This document shows, piece after piece, positions 7,782 to 16,594 of a stretch of 64,000 nt of DNA. Below the pieces are notes generated by a model that saw only the letters and a program-made list of their open reading frames with translations, was not told the origin of the DNA and ran no database searches. This stretch comes from an uncultured Alistipes sp. (GTDB lineage: Bacteria > Bacteroidota > Bacteroidia > Bacteroidales > Rikenellaceae). Position 1 is the first letter of the stretch; each line of letters opens with the position of its first letter. The translations under genes and the position numbers were made by a program. Location of the stretch: assembly GCA_947367255.1 (NCBI GenBank), contig CANBCZ010000007.1:1-64000 (forward strand), written 5' to 3'.

Positions 7782-9431
7782 ATGAAGAGAATATTTTCAG
7801 TTTTATGTTCGGCGTTGCTGCTCTGTTCTGCAGTGCGCGCACAGGGTTTTGACTCGGGTGGTCTTGTTGTCGATCCGAGCACAATCAACGCCTTCGATAT
7901 GTTCAACACCGCAACTACGCAGTTCGGCTATGGCACAGCCCGCTCGGCAGCTATGGCGGGAGCGATGACCTCACTTGGTGGCGATGCGTCGAGCATGAGC
8001 ATCAACCCTGCGGGTCTGGGTATGTACCGCAGCAACGAGATAACCTTTACCCCGATGATGACCTTTGCCCGCGCGACAAACAGGGGTGTGTCAGCTTTTG
8101 AGGGTAATAAGAAGAACCGCTTTGCCGTTGGTAACTTCGGCTTGGTGGCAAAGCTTCGCGAGAGCTCTACGGGTGTTACAGCTATCAATATGGGTCTGAG
8201 TTACAATCGTTTAGCAGATTTTAACTACAAGTACTCGTTCGCCACAAGGGGTGCTGCGGGTAATGGCTCTATTGCCGATGTCTTTGCCGGACAGCTCGCT
8301 GCTGCAGGTATCACCTCGGCACAGCTCAAGAACAGCTATAACAGCGCGGGAGATTTTCTGTGGAGCAACTACGATCCGACCTATTGGGGTGCAATTCTCG
8401 GCTACAAGACAGGTCTTGTATATGACAACAGTGGTGTTTGGGGTCGCGATATGGTGGCAAACAATGCCGCTGTAGATAGCTTTACTACTGTCGAGAGCTC
8501 AGGCTCGGCAGGCGAGTGGGTTTGGTCGCTCGGTATGAACTTCGGCAGTAAGTTCTACCTCGGTTTCTCGCTTGGTGCAGCGACAATCAAGCGCGAGCAG
8601 CACACCTACTATGGTGAGGGTTATCACTACTCTTCAGAGTCGGCACTCAACTACCGCGCCGACTACTTCAACTACGATCAGGTGGCAAAGATGAAGGGTA
8701 CAGGTATAAACTTCAAGCTCGGAGCAATATATCGTCCTATCGAGGCGCTCAGAATAGGTGTTGCCTTCCACACACCGACCTACTATACAGTCTCTTACAC
8801 CTTCCAGAGTGGTATGACTTCGCAGGTAAAGGCACTCAATAATGTCGATGGATACGAGGTCAATAAAGATAACTTTATCGACCCTGCATTCTCTGAAAGG
8901 ACCATCAAGCTTGTCGATGACGGTGACTACAGCTGGAGCTATACCACCCCGACACGACTGCTGCTCGGTGCATCGTATACCTTTGCAAAGCAGGTGATTG
9001 TTTCGGTGGACTATGAGCGCGACTGGTACAACACAATGCGTATGAAGGATTCGCCTTATGGTGCTCTGTACAAGGGCTACATCAAGGATACCTTCAAGGG
9101 CTCAAATACCGTTCGTGCGGGTGTAGAGTGGCGATTTATCCCACAGATGGCTGTGCGTATGGGTTACGGCTGCTGGAGCGGCGCACTCCACGATAATAAG
9201 GCTATCTACTCGACCCCTGTGGTCTATAAGACCGAGTATATGAGCGCAGGATTGGGCATTGCCCTCTCGCAGCACTTCTCGCTTGACTTTACATACCAGT
9301 ACTGCACAAACAAGATGACTCCGTACAAGACCTTCTACGGATATGATAGTAGCGTGGATTTTGCGTCAGATACCTTCAATACATCTATCGCTCGACACAA
9401 CGCGATGATGACACTCTCCATCCACTTCTAA
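7782..9431 (+). CDS. OMPP1/FadL/TodX-like outer-membrane transport protein
   Basis: A 549-aa predicted outer-membrane beta-barrel. A signal peptide (MKRIFSVLCSALLLCSAVRAQ) is followed by the family's conserved N-terminal region SAAMAGAMTSLGGDASSMSINPAGLGMY, which in FadL relatives forms the plug-side segment. Many aromatic-alternating strands follow and the protein ends in a terminal strand MMTLSIHF with C-terminal Phe. FadL-type proteins pass hydrophobic compounds; the ligand here is unknown. The ATG at 7782 begins the signal peptide; a GTG four codons earlier is less likely. The longer PorV-type relatives act in type IX secretion, but nothing nearby supports that. Confidence 0.85.
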   Translation: MKRIFSVLCSALLLCSAVRAQGFDSGGLVVDPSTINAFDMFNTATTQFGYGTARSAAMAGAMTSLGGDASSMSINPAGLGMYRSNEITFTPMMTFARATNRGVSAFEGNKKNRFAVGNFGLVAKLRESSTGVTAINMGLSYNRLADFNYKYSFATRGAAGNGSIADVFAGQLAAAGITSAQLKNSYNSAGDFLWSNYDPTYWGAILGYKTGLVYDNSGVWGRDMVANNAAVDSFTTVESSGSAGEWVWSLGMNFGSKFYLGFSLGAATIKREQHTYYGEGYHYSSESALNYRADYFNYDQVAKMKGTGINFKLGAIYRPIEALRIGVAFHTPTYYTVSYTFQSGMTSQVKALNNVDGYEVNKDNFIDPAFSERTIKLVDDGDYSWSYTTPTRLLLGASYTFAKQVIVSVDYERDWYNTMRMKDSPYGALYKGYIKDTFKGSNTVRAGVEWRFIPQMAVRMGYGCWSGALHDNKAIYSTPVVYKTEYMSAGLGIALSQHFSLDFTYQYCTNKMTPYKTFYGYDSSVDFASDTFNTSIARHNAMMTLSIHF

Positions 9432-9465
9432 GAGGACAGAGATAACCCAAACAGAGAAAAAGAGT

Positions 9466-10341
9466 ATGAAAAAACTACTTCTGCTTGTTGTCCTTATCGC
9501 CTTTGCGGGGGTAACCACTGCAGCCAACCGCTTTGCCGGCACAGGAAAACTTACAGAGCACACCTTCAAGCACAAGGGGGTGGAGTATAACTATTGGCTC
9601 TATATGCCGGAAAATCTGCCGGCAGATGCGCCACTTGTGATGGTCTTCCACGGCTACGGCTCAAAACGAGTGCCTACGCTGCAGTATGGGTTTAACCTTG
9701 TTGCCGACAAAAACAACTTTGCAGTCTGCTATCCGTGCGGTCCTAAGGATCCGGGTGGAAATCGCTATTGGTCAATAGGTTACAAGTACCACATCGATAA
9801 TAAACTGATGCGTGACGATGTCGGTTTTGTCGAAAGGCTTGTCAAGCATCTGCAGAAGGAGTACGGTTTCTCCAAGCAGAATACCTTTGCTGCGGGAAAC
9901 TCAAATGGTGGCGCAATGGGCTATATGCTTGCCTACAAGAGTCCCGAGACCTTCTCGGCGATCGCATCGGTTTCCGGTCATATTATGGAGTATATGTACA
10001 AGCGTCTTGAGCCAAACCCCGTACCTATAATGGAGATTCACGGCACAAAGGACTCGCTTGCCCGTTGGAACGGCGACCCGTATAACAACAATCTGCGCGG
10101 TGCAGATGTCTCTATTCCGAGCGTTATGTCACTCTGGATCTCGGCAAATCGCTGCACCCACGAGGTGCGAGATACACTGCCTCAACGACGCCACAAGGTT
10201 ATAGCCCACCGATATATGGGAGGTGTCAATGGCAATCAGGTGTGGCTCTATGAGATTGTCGATGGCAAACACTCGTATGCCGAGAAGGATTTGGATGCCG
10301 CTGTCGAGATCTGGAAATTCTTCAGCATCTATCTGAAATAG
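9466..10341 (+). CDS. Secreted alpha/beta-hydrolase, PHB-depolymerase/feruloyl-esterase-like
   Basis: A 291-aa exported esterase with a signal peptide (MKKLLLLVVLIAFAGVTTA). The oxyanion-hole segment is VFHGYGS. The nucleophile elbow AAGNSNGGAMGY gives a GxSxG Ser near residue 147. A later Asp lies in HGTKDSLARWNGD and the catalytic His in GKHSYAEKD. This matches the LpqC/Esterase_PHB-like family, whose members cleave polyesters or acylated and feruloylated polysaccharides. A free-standing copy without CAZymes nearby leaves the substrate open. It is 34 bp after the FadL-like gene and may share its transcript. Confidence 0.85.
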   Translation: MKKLLLLVVLIAFAGVTTAANRFAGTGKLTEHTFKHKGVEYNYWLYMPENLPADAPLVMVFHGYGSKRVPTLQYGFNLVADKNNFAVCYPCGPKDPGGNRYWSIGYKYHIDNKLMRDDVGFVERLVKHLQKEYGFSKQNTFAAGNSNGGAMGYMLAYKSPETFSAIASVSGHIMEYMYKRLEPNPVPIMEIHGTKDSLARWNGDPYNNNLRGADVSIPSVMSLWISANRCTHEVRDTLPQRRHKVIAHRYMGGVNGNQVWLYEIVDGKHSYAEKDLDAAVEIWKFFSIYLK

Positions 10342-10372
10342 CACTGCAACTAATGCTGCCTTTTACAACAAA

Positions 10373-11245
10373 TTACCTGTAGAGGAGGTAGTTGCGTGTG
10401 TAATTAATCAAAGTCACAACCGGCATAAGGAATGCCATCATCATAGTAAAGATAACGGTGATGGCGAGTGAAAACCATGTCTCGGAGTTGTCCGTATCGT
10501 AGCTCTTTGATCCGTCGCTGTAGGTAGTTACGACCTTGTAACTCTTTGCTGTGGCAACACCCGAGAGCAGGCTGAGCAGGGCGCGTTTAACCCAACTGCC
10601 CGAGCGGTTGGCACTCTTGGCGAGCTGCTCGATAAGCATAAAGTTCGGGGTGCGGCTGGCAAAGATATATGCCGCAACAAAGAGGATTACCACCACAATT
10701 GCGGGCGGGAAGGCTACGGTCATAATAAGACCGATAATTGAAAAGATTGCAATCAGCGTCTTCGAGCCGTTGAATTGGCGCGAGCGGGCGTGTGAGAGCA
10801 CCTCGTTGTAGCTGTTAATCTTTTCGACAACTCCTTTGTCGGTTGGATTGGCAGCGATTGCGGCGTTAAGAATCTCAAGACTCTTCTTTACTGCCGAGTG
10901 TTTGTGGGGATAGGTTACCATATCGCCCTTGCTGTCCATAATCTCGCCCCAAATGTCGTCAATGCTGTCGAGCGAGGCGTTGAGGGAGTCTGTCTCCGCC
11001 TGTGTCATTGCACCCTGCGCAGCATCTGTGCGGTTTTTGGAAAACTCGGCAACAGTGTAGTCGGTGCGCAGACGGCGCTGCTTTATGGTGACAACTATGG
11101 TATGCACCAAAATTACGAGCATAACGACAACAGTTGCGATAATCTTTACCCACAAATTGCGCTCATAATCGGCAAGTGCACCATCTTCGGCAAATGCAGG
11201 CAGAGCAGCCAATGCAAAGAGAAAAAGGAGTGAAAATCGTCTCAT
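10373..11245 (-). CDS. Membrane protein of unknown function
   Basis: A 290-aa protein with a signal-like N-terminus (MRRFSLLFLFALAALPAFA). A transmembrane helix follows at about residues 27-50 (ATVVVMLVILVHTIVVTI). A soluble part (about 55-165, including repeated Asp/Ser stretches) leads to a hydrophobic pair around 170-205 (IFSIIGLIMTVAFPP ... VILFVAAYIFA) and a last helix near the C-terminus (TVIFTMMMAFLMPVVTL). No known domain was recognised. I start at the ATG at 11245, where the signal peptide begins, not at an upstream in-frame ATG that would overlap the promoter. It is divergent from the gene at 11333. Confidence 0.7.
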   Translation of the reverse strand: MRRFSLLFLFALAALPAFAEDGALADYERNLWVKIIATVVVMLVILVHTIVVTIKQRRLRTDYTVAEFSKNRTDAAQGAMTQAETDSLNASLDSIDDIWGEIMDSKGDMVTYPHKHSAVKKSLEILNAAIAANPTDKGVVEKINSYNEVLSHARSRQFNGSKTLIAIFSIIGLIMTVAFPPAIVVVILFVAAYIFASRTPNFMLIEQLAKSANRSGSWVKRALLSLLSGVATAKSYKVVTTYSDGSKSYDTDNSETWFSLAITVIFTMMMAFLMPVVTLINYTRNYLLYR

Positions 11246-11264
11246 AAACTTCGGTTTTGATACC

Positions 11265-11297
11265 CAAAGGTAGGGAAAATTTCTCAAAATCAACAAA
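11265..11297 (-). promoter_or_regulatory. Promoter of the 10373-11245 membrane gene
   Basis: On the minus strand, TACCTTTG (complement of 11265-11272) fits the −7 consensus, with TTTG (complement of 11294-11297) 21 bp upstream as a −33 element. The predicted start of transcription is about 12-15 bases before the chosen ATG. Confidence 0.6.
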
Positions 11298-11303
11298 AAT
11301 CAT

Positions 11304-11311
11304 TATATTTG
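11304..11311 (+). promoter_or_regulatory. Candidate −7 element for the secreted protein at 11333
   Basis: TATATTTG fits TAnnTTTG and lies 21 bp before the ATG at 11333. It faces away from the minus-strand promoter at 11265-11297, so the two genes share an 87-bp divergent control region. Confidence 0.5.
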
Positions 11312-11332
11312 TGTGACTTGAATTATTTTGGT

Positions 11333-12025
11333 ATGCACAAAATATTTCGATACTTCGCTTTGCTCTGCGCCGCAGCGCTGTTCTGCCCGATGGTCACTCT
11401 ATCGGCAGTAGCACAGAGTGTGCAGACAGATATTGCCATTGAAAAGTACACTGCAAGGGACTCCGAGGCGCTTGCTTTGCTCAAAAGTGACCCCTCTTTC
11501 AGAAGTTACATCGAGGGGGCGACGGAGCAGGTGGCTGCGGAGCGGATGGTCGAGTTTATCTGCAAGATGGTTGAGCTTACCCCTGCACGTGAGCGGAAGT
11601 TGGTGAAGGCATTGTGTCGCTATGTCAAGTCACATCCGGCAGAGCATACAGCCTCTGAATGGTCGGCGTTGTGTGCTATGATATATTCAAGGGTCACGAC
11701 AGGGGATTACTATATGATTCTCAAGGGTCGTATTGTCGATAGTGTAATTGCTAAACACCTGACAAAAGAGGAGTTCGGCAGGTTCAGAGAGCAATATATA
11801 CCGTATTTTAAGAGTATGATAGTCGCTCTGCGCAGTTTGGAGGGTGATTACAATCGCTACAACTGTGCAGTTCATACCGACATCATTGTTACAGAGTACG
11901 GTTTCCCGAAGATTGACAATATAATTTGGTATCTGAGCCAGACCAATCAGATATGCATTTCCGATGCCCTTGCAAATGACAACAAACAGCCGAGCAAATT
12001 TTTAGGCATAGATATTTTGTACTAA
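11333..12025 (+). CDS. Secreted protein of unknown function
   Basis: A 230-aa protein with a clear signal peptide (MHKIFRYFALLCAAALFCPMVTLSAVAQ), probably cleaved after AVAQ near residue 28. The mature chain is mostly helical-looking with no recognised motif, ending QPSKFLGIDILY. I start at 11333 rather than at an upstream in-frame GTG within the −7 element region. The gene stands alone, divergent from a membrane gene and upstream of proS. Base composition is like its neighbours. Confidence 0.65.
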   Translation: MHKIFRYFALLCAAALFCPMVTLSAVAQSVQTDIAIEKYTARDSEALALLKSDPSFRSYIEGATEQVAAERMVEFICKMVELTPARERKLVKALCRYVKSHPAEHTASEWSALCAMIYSRVTTGDYYMILKGRIVDSVIAKHLTKEEFGRFREQYIPYFKSMIVALRSLEGDYNRYNCAVHTDIIVTEYGFPKIDNIIWYLSQTNQICISDALANDNKQPSKFLGIDILY

Positions 12026-12093
12026 CTTTGAGGAGTATCTGCTGAAAAACAACTAAAATTGTGACCTATTGCATCTTATATCCAAATTTGTTG

Positions 12094-12101
12094 TATCTTT
12101 G
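12094..12101 (+). promoter_or_regulatory. −7 element of proS
   Basis: TATCTTTG is the most common Bacteroidetes −7 sequence. It lies 61 bp before the proS ATG, with TTG at 12069-12071 as a possible −33 element (spacing 22). No T-box-like leader is visible in the short 5' region. Confidence 0.55.
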
Positions 12102-12162
12102 CGGTTTGGAAGTTGTATAACTTCCTTATTATATCACAGACGAAACTAAAAACAATATAGAT

Positions 12163-13647
12163 ATGGCAGTTGAATTGAAAGATTTGACCAAGTCGGAGGA
12201 TAACTACTCGCAGTGGTATAACGACCTGGTTGTAAAGGCGGGTCTTGCCGAAAATTCGGCAGTTCGCGGCTGTATGGTTATCAAGCCTTACGGTTATGCT
12301 ATTTGGGAGAAGATGCACGAGGTGCTTGATGGTATGTTTAAGGCTACCGGTCACCAGAACGCATACTTCCCGCTCTTTATTCCTAAGTCGTTCTTCTCTC
12401 GCGAGGCGAGCCACGTTGAGGGCTTTGCTAAGGAGTGCGCAGTGGTTACCCACTACCGTCTTAAGAACGATCCTGAGGGTAAAGGTGTTGTTGTAGACCC
12501 TGAGGCACGCCTCGAGGAGGAGCTTATTGTTCGTCCTACATCGGAGACTATTATCTGGAACACCTACAAGAACTGGATTACCTCTTATCGTGACCTGCCA
12601 ATTCTGTGCAACCAGTGGGCAAATGTTGTTCGTTGGGAGATGCGTACCCGACTCTTCCTCCGTACCGCAGAGTTCCTCTGGCAGGAGGGTCACACCGCTC
12701 ACGAGACTAAGGAGGAGGCTATCGAGGAGGCAACAAAGATGATTAATGTCTACAAGAAGTTTGCCGAGGAGTGGATGTGCGTACCTGTAATTGTTGGTCA
12801 CAAGTCGCCAAACGAGCGTTTCGCCGGTGCTGAGGATACCCTTACAATCGAGGCGCTGATGCAGGACGGTAAGGCTCTGCAGAGCGGTACTTCACACTTC
12901 CTTGGTCAGAACTTTGCAAAGGCATTCGATGTAAAGTATGCTAACCGCGAGGGTAAGCTGGAGTATGTGTGGGCAACCTCTTGGGGTGTATCTACACGCC
13001 TTATGGGTGCGCTTATTATGGCTCACTCTGACAATAACGGTCTTGTTCTGCCACCGAAGCTCGCGCCAATTCAGGTTGTTATCGTTCCTATCTACAAGGG
13101 TGAGGAGCAGCTCGCTGCAGCACGCGCAAAGATGAACGAGATTGCTGACGGTCTCGCAGCGCTGGGCATCCGCGTAAAGGTTGATGACCGCGATAACCTT
13201 CGTCCGGGCTTCAAGTTTGCCGAGTATGAGCTCAAGGGTGTACCTGTACGCCTTGCACTCGGTCAGCGTGACCTCCAGAATGGTACTATCGAGCTTGCTC
13301 GTCGCGATACACTCACTAAGGAGACAGTATCTCAGGAGGGCATCGTAGAGCGCATTGCAGCTCTGCTCGACGAGATTCAGGCAAATATCTTCCAGAAGGC
13401 TCTCGACTACCGTAACTCAATGATTACCAAGGTTGATACTTGGGATGAGTTCGTAGAAGTTCTCAACAATAAGGGTGGCTTTATCTCTGCACACTGGGAC
13501 GGTACCCCTGAGACCGAGCAGGCTATCAAGGATGCAACGAAGGCAACTATTCGTTGTATTCCTCTCGACGCCGAGCCTGAGGAGGGTAAGTGTATCTTCA
13601 CCGGCAAACCATCTCACTGCCGCGTACTGTTCGCAAAGAGCTACTAA
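12163..13647 (+). CDS. proS: Prolyl-tRNA synthetase
   Basis: Charges tRNA-Pro with proline. The 494-aa protein is the short, archaeal/eukaryote-like ProRS type, without the inserted editing domain of the long bacterial form. Class II signatures are motif 2 in [30 protein letters not shown] and motif 3 in [27 protein letters not shown]. An anticodon-binding domain follows ([12 protein letters not shown] onward), then a C-terminal region with Cys near the end (CRVLFAKSY). Codon use is strongly biased, as in a well-expressed gene. Confidence 0.97.
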   Translation: MAVELKDLTKSEDNYSQWYNDLVVKAGLAENSAVRGCMVIKPYGYAIWEKMHEVLDGMFKATGHQNAYFPLFIPKSFFSREASHVEGFAKECAVVTHYRLKNDPEGKGVVVDPEARLEEELIVRPTSETIIWNTYKNWITSYRDLPILCNQWANVVRWEMRTRLFLRTAEFLWQEGHTAHETKEEAIEEATKMINVYKKFAEEWMCVPVIVGHKSPNERFAGAEDTLTIEALMQDGKALQSGTSHFLGQNFAKAFDVKYANREGKLEYVWATSWGVSTRLMGALIMAHSDNNGLVLPPKLAPIQVVIVPIYKGEEQLAAARAKMNEIADGLAALGIRVKVDDRDNLRPGFKFAEYELKGVPVRLALGQRDLQNGTIELARRDTLTKETVSQEGIVERIAALLDEIQANIFQKALDYRNSMITKVDTWDEFVEVLNNKGGFISAHWDGTPETEQAIKDATKATIRCIPLDAEPEEGKCIFTGKPSHCRVLFAKSY

Positions 13648-13680
13648 TAGAAGCTCTTTTTGAGAAAAGTCATAAAATAG

Positions 13681-13710
13681 GAGGGATTTCAAGACAACTT
13701 GAAATCCCTC
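13681..13710. terminator. Terminator hairpin between proS and the AraC gene
   Basis: A 13-bp perfect inverted repeat (GAGGGATTTCAAG / CTTGAAATCCCTC) with loop ACAA. It lies between converging genes and probably ends both. Flanking U-tracts are weak on both strands. Confidence 0.7.
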
Positions 13711-13732
13711 TCGTTATATAGTCTCGGATTGT

Positions 13733-14713
13733 TTAGATCTCGTTTTTGCGGGGACGGCCGCGGCGACGTGGGGCTTCGCCTGTGGCTGTTCTCTTTGTGG
13801 CGACCTTTTGGCGGCGCTGACGCTCCATGTGCTTCTTGACATCATCGAGGGTAACCGGTGAGGTTGCCAGATGACCGCGACGGCGCAATGCTCGAGGGGT
13901 ATCGCCCAAGAACTTGCGGCAGAAGAGCGAGAAGTGTCCGTGTGAGGTAAAGCCATACTTCTTGATAATACTCTTGAGCGGGATAGAGGTGTCGCGGAGA
14001 AGTTCGCTGATCTCTATTGCTCGATTACGCTGCATCCAGACATACGGAGTGGTATCGAAGTGCTGGCTGAAGAGCAGCTTGAAGTGTGAGAGGCTATGAC
14101 CGCACATCTTGGCAAGGTGCTCTACATTTTTGGCATTTGGAGCGTTGTTTACAACGAGGGTCCTGAAGGACATATTGTTGTTAAACAGGCTGTAGAATGT
14201 TCTCAGGTAGACCTCGCGTGGGTAGAAGTAGCGGAAGATCACAAACATCTCCTCAAGCTTTGCGTGGTGCATAGCGCGAACGTCGATACCCTGCTCGAGA
14301 TAGAAAGCGACAGTATCGACCAGGCTACCCATTACGGTATTGACCGGAACAGCTGTAAATTTGTAAGATACCTGAGATATATCGGCTGCAATAGTGCGAT
14401 AGGTCTCACCCTCAATAGTGATATTACCCGTAACAAAACGGGCAACAAGCAGTTGGCAATCCTCCTCTGCCACGATAGTATAGGCATAAGAGCGAGAGCA
14501 GAAGACAATGTTGGATGCTAATACCTGATAATCAGACCTCTCTTCCGAGGAGATTACGAAGCGACCGCTTCTAAGAAACAACAGATGATTTGTCTCATCT
14601 GGCTCTATTGACAAAGTTTCGCCGGCTTTAATGGTACACAGATAAAATCCCGGCTCGGGCATTTCTGAATAAGACGAGCAGGAAGTGGAACATAGAGTGT
14701 TCGTCATTTTCAT
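13733..14713 (-). CDS. AraC-family regulator with AT-hook-like C-terminal tail
   Basis: A 326-aa transcription factor. The N-terminal half (about 1-190) resembles an AraC cupin sensor (PGFYLCTIKAGETLSIEPDETNHLLFLRSG). The C-terminal double helix-turn-helix is at about 195-290 (VEHLAKMCGHSLSHFKLLFSQHFDTTPYVWMQRNRAIEISELLRDTSIPLKSIIKKYGF). After the usual end comes a basic tail of about 35 residues ending RRRGRPRKNEI, a match to the minor-groove AT-hook core GRP flanked by Arg/Lys. The start is uncertain among ATGs at 14713 and 14707. Targets are unknown; the nearest gene upstream is the MurNAc-type operon. Confidence 0.85.
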   Translation of the reverse strand: MKMTNTLCSTSCSSYSEMPEPGFYLCTIKAGETLSIEPDETNHLLFLRSGRFVISSEERSDYQVLASNIVFCSRSYAYTIVAEEDCQLLVARFVTGNITIEGETYRTIAADISQVSYKFTAVPVNTVMGSLVDTVAFYLEQGIDVRAMHHAKLEEMFVIFRYFYPREVYLRTFYSLFNNNMSFRTLVVNNAPNAKNVEHLAKMCGHSLSHFKLLFSQHFDTTPYVWMQRNRAIEISELLRDTSIPLKSIIKKYGFTSHGHFSLFCRKFLGDTPRALRRRGHLATSPVTLDDVKKHMERQRRQKVATKRTATGEAPRRRGRPRKNEI

Positions 14714-14860
14714 AAAAATCAATTTTTTGGTTCAGGAAATCACAGTTCTCACAGAGCGCACTTCTTAAGAACTGCCGTTTCCCACCACGAAATTAGTAAC
14801 ATTTTTTTACATAAGCAAAAAACTAACTACAAAATTGCAATATTTTTCATATTCATTCAG

Positions 14861-14868
14861 CAAATGTA
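14861..14868 (-). promoter_or_regulatory. Candidate −7 element of the AraC gene
   Basis: TACATTTG on the minus strand fits TAnnTTTG. It would give a leader of about 145 bases before the AraC start. No convincing −33 element was found. Confidence 0.4.
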
Positions 14869-14920
14869 CTATCCCGATAAACAGAACTTGTGAGGGCACA
14901 AATTCGTAACTATTTGGTTG

Positions 14921-16594
14921 TTAATTCTCGACAGCCTCAACAGCCCTCTGAACCGAGCCATAGAGCAATAATAGGTGCTGAGCCTGCTCATAAGGCACTC
15001 CGAGCAGCTCTACAAGCATACGAGTACCACGATCGACGAGCTTTTTGTTCGACAGCTGCATATTTACCATCTTATTACCTTTTACACGACCAATGCCAAT
15101 CATTGCCGTTGTGGTAATCATATTGCAGACGAGTTTCTGTGCCGTTCCCGACTTCATACGCGAACTGCCCGTAACAAACTCCGAGCCGACAACTGTATCG
15201 ATGGCTATCTCCGCCTCGGCAGCGGCTGGGGAGTTGTAGTTAGAGGATATAGATGCCGTCAGCAGTCCATTTGCGCGAGCCTTGCGCAGTACTCCGACAA
15301 CATACGGAGTTGTGCCCGAGGCGGCGATGCCCACGACGGTATCGAGTGGCGTAGGGTTGTACTGTTCAAGGTCACGCCACCCCTGTTCGGTATCATCCTC
15401 AGCACCCTCTACAGGGGTACGCAGAGCCTTGTCACCACCGGCAATAATGCCGATAATCACTGTTGGAGGCATTCCGAATGTTGGCGGCACCTCCGAGGCA
15501 TCGAGCACACCGAGGCGACCACTCGTACCTGCACCCATATAAAATAGGCGTCCACCCCTCTTCAGTCGCGGTATAAGTTGCTCTACAAGCCTCTCGATAG
15601 CGGGCAGTGCTCGACGAACAGCCTCCGCTACACGATGGTCCTCGTGGTTGATGGAGTCCAAACAGCAGCGAACAGACATCTGCTCGAGATCGTTATAGTA
15701 TGACGGCTCTTCGGTAAATTTTCGGAATGGTTTTGCGCTCTGATTATCAATGATTTCTGTCGATGAAGAGTGGTACTTTACAAGCCCCTCCATAGGCGAT
15801 ATAACGGCTGTGATAAGCTCAAAACCTGCACGCTCGAGCACCCTGCGCAGCACCGGCTCAAAGTAGTATGCTACAGAGCCTACTGCATAGACTCTGCGGC
15901 AGGTGTATTGTTCAAGATTGCGGCGCACAAAGTCTTCAAAACAGCGCTCGACAAGGGCATAAATATAGTGGTCGTCAAGGCGTGATGAGAGGAATTTTGC
16001 AAATCCGGCAAGGTAGCGATTTGCCTGTGGACGACGATAAACAGCCTCCAGAACCTCCGCCTGCGACAAGCCATACTCTGCCTCGAACTGTTCAGATATG
16101 TGCTGCGGGGCAACACCCTTGAATATATCGCCGAGAAGTGTTCTGCCAAGTACAGCACCACCGCCCTCATCGCCGAGGATATAACCCAATGCAGCAACCT
16201 TTTCAACGCTCTGTCCACCGCTATAATATGCTGAATTAGAGCCTGTTCCGAGAATTACTACAATGCCGTCGCCAATGCCTACCGTGCCGTGTGCAGCACC
16301 CTCCATATCGCTTGTTGCACTAACCTTTGCACCCTCAAAAACCGATAAGAGCAGCTGCTCCATAATCTTCCCCTTTTCGGGTGTTATGCCGGCGCCATAG
16401 AGGTATATTTTGTCGATTGTATAGTCGGCGGTTTGTGGCAGAACATCCACCTTGAGCAGGGTTAAAATCTCCGCCTCCTCGCGCGCGAAAGGGTTTATGC
16501 CCTCGGTCTGAAATTGCTTGACAAGTGTTGCGTGCGAGCTATCGACTACTGCCCAATCACACTTTGTTGAGCCACCATCTGCTATAAGAATCAT
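14921..16594 (-). CDS. Sugar kinase–MurNAc-6-P etherase fusion
   Basis: A 557-aa two-domain cytoplasmic enzyme. Residues about 1-275 are a BadF/BcrA-type ATPase/sugar kinase (DGGSTKCDWAVVD phosphate-binding motif, GTGSNSAYY, GDEGGGAVLG). Residues about 285-557 are MurQ, with MGAGTSGRLGVLDASEVPPTF, EGAEDD, ASGTTPYV and GSSRMKSGTAQK, containing the two Glu expected for lyase-type ether cleavage. Together they could phosphorylate MurNAc and split MurNAc-6-P into GlcNAc-6-P and D-lactate. Tannerella forsythia is known to use separate murK and murQ genes beside a transporter; here kinase and etherase are fused. The start overlaps the upstream symporter gene by 4 bp. MurNAc as the kinase substrate is inferred from the fusion. 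Confidence 0.9.
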   Translation of the reverse strand: MILIADGGSTKCDWAVVDSSHATLVKQFQTEGINPFAREEAEILTLLKVDVLPQTADYTIDKIYLYGAGITPEKGKIMEQLLLSVFEGAKVSATSDMEGAAHGTVGIGDGIVVILGTGSNSAYYSGGQSVEKVAALGYILGDEGGGAVLGRTLLGDIFKGVAPQHISEQFEAEYGLSQAEVLEAVYRRPQANRYLAGFAKFLSSRLDDHYIYALVERCFEDFVRRNLEQYTCRRVYAVGSVAYYFEPVLRRVLERAGFELITAVISPMEGLVKYHSSSTEIIDNQSAKPFRKFTEEPSYYNDLEQMSVRCCLDSINHEDHRVAEAVRRALPAIERLVEQLIPRLKRGGRLFYMGAGTSGRLGVLDASEVPPTFGMPPTVIIGIIAGGDKALRTPVEGAEDDTEQGWRDLEQYNPTPLDTVVGIAASGTTPYVVGVLRKARANGLLTASISSNYNSPAAAEAEIAIDTVVGSEFVTGSSRMKSGTAQKLVCNMITTTAMIGIGRVKGNKMVNMQLSNKKLVDRGTRMLVELLGVPYEQAQHLLLLYGSVQRAVEAVEN

